A DNA stretch of 9,745 nucleotides from Pseudomonadota bacterium (lineage in GTDB: Bacteria > Pseudomonadota > Gammaproteobacteria > Xanthomonadales > Xanthomonadaceae), in contig JAFAFF010000366.1 of assembly GCA_023423605.1 (NCBI GenBank), positions 1-9,745 on the forward strand. The letters are read 5' to 3'. The notes beneath the pieces were generated by a model, which was not told the DNA's origin, did not search any database, and worked only from the letters and a program-made list of their open reading frames with translations. The translations under genes were made by a program, and so were the position numbers. Shown piece by piece: positions 6,526-9,745 of the stretch. Position 1 is the stretch's first letter; each line of letters starts with the position of its first letter.

Positions 6526-7943
6526 AGGCGGTACGCCCGCTTCGGCAGGTGGTAGGCGAGGTCGGTGGCCACCTCCATCGCCTCGTCCTCGTCGAGCCGG
6601 TGCTCGGCGACCAGTCTGGCAAGGAAGGCGCAGTCCACGCGCCGCGCCACATCGTGACGCGCGGGAATGGACAGGAAGGCGCGGGTGTCGTCGTTGAAGC
6701 CCACCGTGTTGTAGAAGCCGCCGCTGGCCAGCGTCTGCTCGCGGAAGCGCCACATGCCTTCGGGTGCATCGTGGAACCACCAGGCTGGTCCGAGCAGCAG
6801 GGAAGGGTAGTGGCCGGCCAGTGGTGCCAGTTCGCGCGCATAGGTGCTTTCGTCCAGCGTGAACAGGATCAGGCGGAAGCCGGGATGATTGCCGAACCGG
6901 TCCAGCAACGGCTTCAGGGCCTGCACGTATTCGGTGCGCAGCGGAATGTCCGCACCCTTGTCGCGGCCGAAACGCTCGAACAGGGCGCGGTTGTGGTTGC
7001 GGAAGCATCCGGGATGCAACTGCATCACCAGGCCATCATCCACGCTCATGGCCGCCATTTCGGTCAGCATCTGCGCGCGGAACAGTTCGGCGTCGGCGGC
7101 GCTGGCGGCGCCGGCCACCACCCTGTCGAACAGGCGTTCGGCATCGGCGGCGGCAAGGTTCGCGGTGGCAGCGCTGGGATGGCCATGGTCGGTGGACGTG
7201 GCCCCCATCGATGCGAAGAACGCACGCCGCTGGCGATGCGCCCGCAGGTAGCCGCTCCAGCGGTGCACCTCCTCGCCGGTCAGTTCGCCAAAGCGCTGCA
7301 GGGCCGCAGGAAACGCCTCGTGCTCCGGGTCGATCACCGGATCGGGACGGTAGGCGGTGATCACCCGGCCCTGCCAGCCGCTGTCGCGGAGGGTGGCGTG
7401 GTGCGCCAGCTCGTCCAGTGGTGATTCGGTGGTGGCGATCACTTCGATGTTGAAACGTTCGAACAGCGCACGCGGCGCGAATTCCGGCGCCTGCAGGGCA
7501 CTGCCGATGTGGTCGTAGTAGTGGTCGGCGGTACCTTCGTCCAGCTGCACCTGGAAGCCGAACACGTCGTGGAATACGTGGCCCAGCCAGATCGCCGACG
7601 GCGTGCCGCGGAACAGCCGATAGTGGGCCGCGAACACCCGCCAGGCTTCACGCGGATCCACCTGTGCACGGCTGCCATCTGCACGCGCGATGCCCAGCCG
7701 GTCCAGGTCCACGCCCTGGCTGTACAGCATGCGGAACAGGTAATGGTCCGGCTGCAGCAGCAGTTCGGTGGCATTGCCGAAGGGCGCGTTGCCGGCGAAC
7801 CAGGCCGGGTCGGTGTGCCCGTGCGGGCTGATGATCGGCAGGGGAGCCACCTGCGCATGCAGGCGGCGGGCGATCGCACGCTGGCTCGGCTCGGACGGAA
7901 ACAGCCGGTCGGGATGCAGGTTCAACGGACGGGTAGCAGTCAT
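6522..7943 (-). CDS. uxaC: Glucuronate isomerase (uronate isomerase)
   Basis: A 473-residue cytoplasmic enzyme that converts D-glucuronate to D-fructuronate, and galacturonate to tagaturonate, as the first step of the Ashwell hexuronate pathway toward 2-keto-3-deoxygluconate. It belongs to the amidohydrolase-like uronate isomerase family and has the usual length of about 470. The metal-binding HxH is seen as SPHGHTDP (His41, His43). Other family signatures are TTESPLDELAHH (corresponding to TTDDPIDSLEHH in E. coli), a TAYRPDP strand, MQLHPGCFRNHN, GPAWWFHDAPEGM and FNDDTRAFLSIPARHD near the C-terminus. The ATG at 7943 matches the family length. It follows the transporter stop by 35 bp, a pyrimidine-rich stretch with no Shine-Dalgarno, so its translation is probably coupled or relies on an unusual signal. 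It shares GTGA with the GH2 start. In a xylan locus it handles (methyl)glucuronic acid released from side chains. The next enzymes, UxuB and UxuA, are not in the window. Confidence 0.96.
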   Translation of the reverse strand: MTATRPLNLHPDRLFPSEPSQRAIARRLHAQVAPLPIISPHGHTDPAWFAGNAPFGNATELLLQPDHYLFRMLYSQGVDLDRLGIARADGSRAQVDPREAWRVFAAHYRLFRGTPSAIWLGHVFHDVFGFQVQLDEGTADHYYDHIGSALQAPEFAPRALFERFNIEVIATTESPLDELAHHATLRDSGWQGRVITAYRPDPVIDPEHEAFPAALQRFGELTGEEVHRWSGYLRAHRQRRAFFASMGATSTDHGHPSAATANLAAADAERLFDRVVAGAASAADAELFRAQMLTEMAAMSVDDGLVMQLHPGCFRNHNRALFERFGRDKGADIPLRTEYVQALKPLLDRFGNHPGFRLILFTLDESTYARELAPLAGHYPSLLLGPAWWFHDAPEGMWRFREQTLASGGFYNTVGFNDDTRAFLSIPARHDVARRVDCAFLARLVAEHRLDEDEAMEVATDLAYHLPKRAYRL

Positions 7944-7978
7944 GGCGGTGGTGGGCAGGAAAGGAGAGGGGGCAGGAT

Positions 7979-9313
7979 TCAGGGCGCCGGTGGCGTGGCA
8001 TCGCCGGCAAGCGCGGCCGGCTGCAGCGAGGGGGCGAACAGGTGGACCACCAGCAAAGCCAGCAGGTAGGCCGACCCGGCCATCAGGAACACCGGCACGT
8101 AGCTGCCGGTGGACTGCAGCAGGAAACCGGTGAAGGTGGAGATCAGCATGCCACTGACCGCACCGGCGAAGCCGCCGATGCCGACCACCGAGGCCACGGC
8201 GCGACGCGGGAACATGTCCGAAGGCAGTGTGAACACGTTCGCCGACCAGCCCTGGTGCCCGGCGGTGGCAAGGCCGATCAGTGCCACGGCCAGCCACAGG
8301 TTGTCGGCGCTGGCGGCGAGAATGATCGGCATGACGGCCAGCGCGCAGACCAGCATCGCGCCCTTGCGCGCGCGGTTGACGCTCCAGCCCGCGCGCAGCA
8401 GCCGCCCGGCCAGCCAGCCCCCGGCGATGCTGCCGCAGTCGGCCAGCACGAAGATGACGATCAGCGGCAGGCCCAACTGCAGCAGCGACAGCCCGTATTC
8501 GGCGTGCAGGAACTTCGGCAGCCAGAACAGGAAGAACCACCAGATGGGATCGGTCATGAACTTGGCGGCCACGAAGGCCCATGCCTGGCGATGGCGCAGC
8601 AATTGTTTCCAGGCGATGCGCGTGGTGGCCTCGGCGGCATCGCTGCGGATCAGCTGCAGTTCCGCGCGCGACAGCGCCGGCTGCTGCTCCGGCGTGCGGT
8701 ACCACAGCAACCACACCGCCAGCCACAGCGCGCTGAGCAGCCCGGTGAACAGGAAGGCCGCCTGCCAGCCCCAGGTGGCCGCCACCACCGGCACCAGCAG
8801 CGGTGCGACGATGGCGCCGATGTTGGAGCCGGAGTTGAAGATGCCCACGGCAAGCGCGCGTTCGCGGCGCGGGAACCATTCGGCAACGGTCTTGATGGCG
8901 GCGGGGAAGTTGCCCGATTCCCCCAGGCCGAGCGCGAAACGCGCTACCGCGAAGCCGACCACGCCGGCGGCAAGCGCATGGCCCATCGCCGCCAGGCTCC
9001 ATACCGAGATGGCGATGGCGTAGCCGATGCGGGTGCCGAAGCGGTCGATGATCGCGCCAGCGCACAGCAACCCCAGCGCATACGCACCCTGGAACGCGGT
9101 GACGATGTAACCGTACTGGATTTCGTTCCAGCCGATTTCCGCCTGCAGGAAGGGCGCCAGCACGCCCAGCACCTGGCGGTCCACGTAGTTGATGGTGGTG
9201 GCCGCCAGCAGCATGGCGCAGACACGCCAGCGATAACGTCCGACGGAAGCGGACGACGCATGCAGGGCCGGCGCATGGGACACGGTCGGTGGGGAGGCGG
9301 GGTGGTCGCTCAC
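7979..9313 (-). CDS. exuT: Hexuronate transporter, MFS anion:cation symporter family (ExuT-like)
   Basis: A 444-residue inner-membrane protein with about 12 predicted helices, importing glucuronate or galacturonate, probably with protons. Family signs are TTINYVDRQVLGVLAP in helix 1 (39-54), the MFS loop 2-3 motif IIDRFGTRIGYA (88-99), and GLGESGNFPAAIKTVAEWFP (129-148), which corresponds to the E. coli ExuT segment around AEAAMIPAGLKASSEWFP. GIFNSGSNIGAIVAP (157-171) also matches ExuT, as do TDPIWWFFLFWLPKFL and SDMFPRRAVASVVGIGG. A hydrophilic loop lies near 205-245. I chose GTG at 9313 because GGAG stands 5 nt upstream and the length fits ExuT; longer in-frame starts up to 9508 add a Cys/Arg-rich extension and would run across the left operator. 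It is the first gene of the operon. Substrate assignment follows from family resemblance plus the adjoining uxaC; free or methylated glucuronate is most likely. An oligosaccharide substrate is less likely. Confidence 0.88.
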   Translation of the reverse strand: MSDHPASPPTVSHAPALHASSASVGRYRWRVCAMLLAATTINYVDRQVLGVLAPFLQAEIGWNEIQYGYIVTAFQGAYALGLLCAGAIIDRFGTRIGYAIAISVWSLAAMGHALAAGVVGFAVARFALGLGESGNFPAAIKTVAEWFPRRERALAVGIFNSGSNIGAIVAPLLVPVVAATWGWQAAFLFTGLLSALWLAVWLLWYRTPEQQPALSRAELQLIRSDAAEATTRIAWKQLLRHRQAWAFVAAKFMTDPIWWFFLFWLPKFLHAEYGLSLLQLGLPLIVIFVLADCGSIAGGWLAGRLLRAGWSVNRARKGAMLVCALAVMPIILAASADNLWLAVALIGLATAGHQGWSANVFTLPSDMFPRRAVASVVGIGGFAGAVSGMLISTFTGFLLQSTGSYVPVFLMAGSAYLLALLVVHLFAPSLQPAALAGDATPPAP

Positions 9314-9318
9314 AGGGG

Positions 9319-9322
9319 CTCC
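9319..9322 (-). promoter_or_regulatory. Ribosome-binding site of exuT, deciding its GTG start
   Basis: The minus strand reads ACGGAGCCCCTGTGAGCG. GGAG stands 5 nt before GTG, an ideal spacing. No comparable signal precedes the longer in-frame candidates upstream. Confidence 0.7.
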
Positions 9323-9453
9323 GTTGCGTGTTCGGCGGGCGGGCAGGGCATTCACGGTCAGGACGCTGATACCGCATCGCAGCACGGAACTGCGCGCGTC
9401 GCACAGCGCGGAAGGACGTGGAATCGAAGGAAATCCATGGTTCCGGACATTTG

Positions 9454-9467
9454 TGATAGCGCTACCA
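9454..9467. promoter_or_regulatory. LacI-family operator (xyl-box variant), exuT-proximal
   Basis: TGATAGCGCTACCA differs from the Xanthomonas xyl-box TGGTAGCGCTACCA at one base (A for G at position 3). Counting flanking bases it is a 16-bp near-palindrome, GTGATAGC/GCTACCAC, with one mismatched pair. The central CG and hyphen-free symmetry are typical LacI/GalR sites. It lies 140 bp upstream of the exuT start and so probably controls the exuT-uxaC-GH2-GH10 operon. The regulator gene is not in the window. Confidence 0.75.
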
Positions 9468-9590
9468 CTACCACGCCCCGCGGCGGGAAATCCAGCACCG
9501 CATGCCATGCTGGATTCCGTCCGCCATATGCCGATGCGACGGGCCGACAGCGTGTCTCAATTTTGTTGCCATGCAGCGTGCACATTGGAT

Positions 9591-9604
9591 TGGTAGCGCT
9601 ACCA
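9591..9604. promoter_or_regulatory. LacI-family operator (perfect xyl-box)
   Basis: TGGTAGCGCTACCA is a perfect 14-bp palindrome, identical to the xyl-box described for xylan-regulated genes in Xanthomonas campestris and assigned there to the LacI-family repressor XylR. It lies 110 bp before the GTG of the plus-strand gene, and its centre is 137 bp from the centre of the left operator. The symmetry is seen directly; the link to XylR is from the family literature as I remember it. Confidence 0.85.
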
Positions 9605-9697
9605 TCGCCTCCAGCCCGGGCCAACGGGCCTGCCCCCATGCAGCAGACAACCGCGGTCGACGTCCGCCAGCGCGCACGCGACCATCGATCACTTGAT

Positions 9698-9708
9698 GAG
9701 GGAAGGGG
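9698..9708 (+). promoter_or_regulatory. Ribosome-binding site of the plus-strand gene
   Basis: The purine-rich run GAGGGAAGGGG ends 6 nt before GTG at 9715. The competing ATG at 9696 would begin inside this run and has no Shine-Dalgarno of its own, so the GTG start is preferred. Confidence 0.55.
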
Positions 9709-9714
9709 ATTACC

Positions 9715-9745
9715 GTGCACAGAAACCACGCAAGAACCACGTTGT
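9715..9745 (+). CDS. Start of a divergent gene, probably the xylan-locus TonB-dependent receptor (partial)
   Basis: Only about 10 codons are visible, reading MHRNHARTTL from GTG at 9715, after a strong purine-rich ribosome-binding site. The basic, hydrophilic first residues would suit the n-region of a signal peptide, but the hydrophobic core lies beyond the edge. In Xanthomonas, xylan operons with exuT, uxaC and xylanases commonly sit beside a TonB-dependent outer-membrane receptor with a xyl-box in its promoter. The perfect operator upstream and the position support that guess. The product is inferred from context only. An alternative frame from ATG at 9696 (MREGDYRAQK) is also open to the edge. 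Confidence 0.45.
   Translation, partial: MHRNHARTTL

Larger units (their letters stand above)
9314..9714. promoter_or_regulatory. Divergent control region between exuT and the plus-strand gene
   Basis: This 401-bp gap has no supportable gene; frames crossing it are Cys/Arg-rich and lack family character. It holds two LacI-type operators (9454-9467 and 9591-9604), the exuT ribosome-binding site and that of the plus-strand gene. It contains the least GC-rich runs of the window (for example CTCAATTTTGTTGCC at 9556-9570), as expected for promoters. I cannot place -35/-10 hexamers confidently. TTGTTG (9563-9568) with TTGGAT (9585-9590) at 16-bp spacing is one plus-strand possibility; the right operator would then overlap the start site. 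Confidence 0.75.

Noticed and set aside
4531..6555. A 674-codon open frame on the plus strand
   Set aside because: Antisense to the GH2 gene. Composition is His/Gln/Arg-rich without recognisable domains, so it is a shadow frame.
6526..7008. A longer GH2 reading frame starting at 7008
   Set aside because: The extra 161 residues overlap uxaC and are Arg/Pro-rich. The GTG at 6525 puts a classic signal peptide at the N-terminus.
6189..7424. A 411-codon open frame on the plus strand
   Set aside because: Antisense to uxaC and the start of the GH2 gene, with no family resemblance.
7944..9404. A 960-residue fusion of the transporter region with uxaC in one frame
   Set aside because: The N-terminal part is an off-frame reading of the transporter gene (Arg/His-rich), while the true transporter is clear in another frame. 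The uxaC start at 7943 fits family length.
9314..9508. An N-terminal extension of ExuT to 9508
   Set aside because: It lacks a ribosome-binding site, is Cys/Arg-rich, would cover the left operator, and ExuT homologues begin near the GTG chosen.
1..9745. CRISPR arrays, tRNA or rRNA genes, insertion sequences, attachment sites
   Set aside because: No regularly spaced repeats, no cloverleaf or rRNA signature, and no transposase, integrase or terminal inverted repeats were recognised by eye. A tRNA or repeat scan would settle it.

Overview
The window looks like a chromosomal segment of a plant-associated Xanthomonadaceae bacterium, most likely Stenotrophomonas. It is very GC-rich with strong third-position GC. 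It carries a xylan/glucuronate utilisation operon of the Xanthomonas type, two 14-bp operators that match or nearly match the xyl-box (TGGTAGCGCTACCA), and one GTAG-headed palindromic repeat of the kind called SMAG in Stenotrophomonas maltophilia. The genus call is an inference from these signals.

Layout. Almost all genes are on the minus strand. From right to left they are: a divergent control region (9314-9714) with two operators; an ExuT-like hexuronate MFS transporter (9313-7979); glucuronate isomerase UxaC (7943-6522); an exported glycoside hydrolase family 2 enzyme (6525-3760); and an exported GH10 endo-xylanase (3763-2582). The last three genes are joined by 4-base stop/start overlaps. 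A 139-bp gap with the SMAG-like hairpin and a weak promoter candidate follows. Then comes a separate two-gene unit: a DUF3348 protein (2442-1783) and a large DUF802 membrane protein (1772 to the left edge, incomplete). On the plus strand a gene begins at 9715 and leaves the window after about 10 codons; by position it is probably the outer-membrane TonB-dependent receptor of the xylan locus.

How the parts work together. The xylan genes form a carbohydrate-utilisation module. A receptor (inferred) brings xylo-oligosaccharides through the outer membrane, the exported GH10 and GH2 enzymes trim them, ExuT imports the released hexuronic acid, and UxaC isomerises glucuronate to fructuronate. UxuB, UxuA, the alpha-glucuronidase and the beta-xylosidase expected of such a locus are not in the window. 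A LacI-family repressor acting on the two operators would control both directions.

The least described part is at the left end. The DUF802 protein has the four-helix layout and motif spacing of MotA/ExbB/TolQ ion-channel subunits, followed by more than 400 residues of alanine/glutamine-rich helical tail. That architecture recalls ZorA of the Zorya defence system, and it is the best candidate here for an uncharacterised machine.
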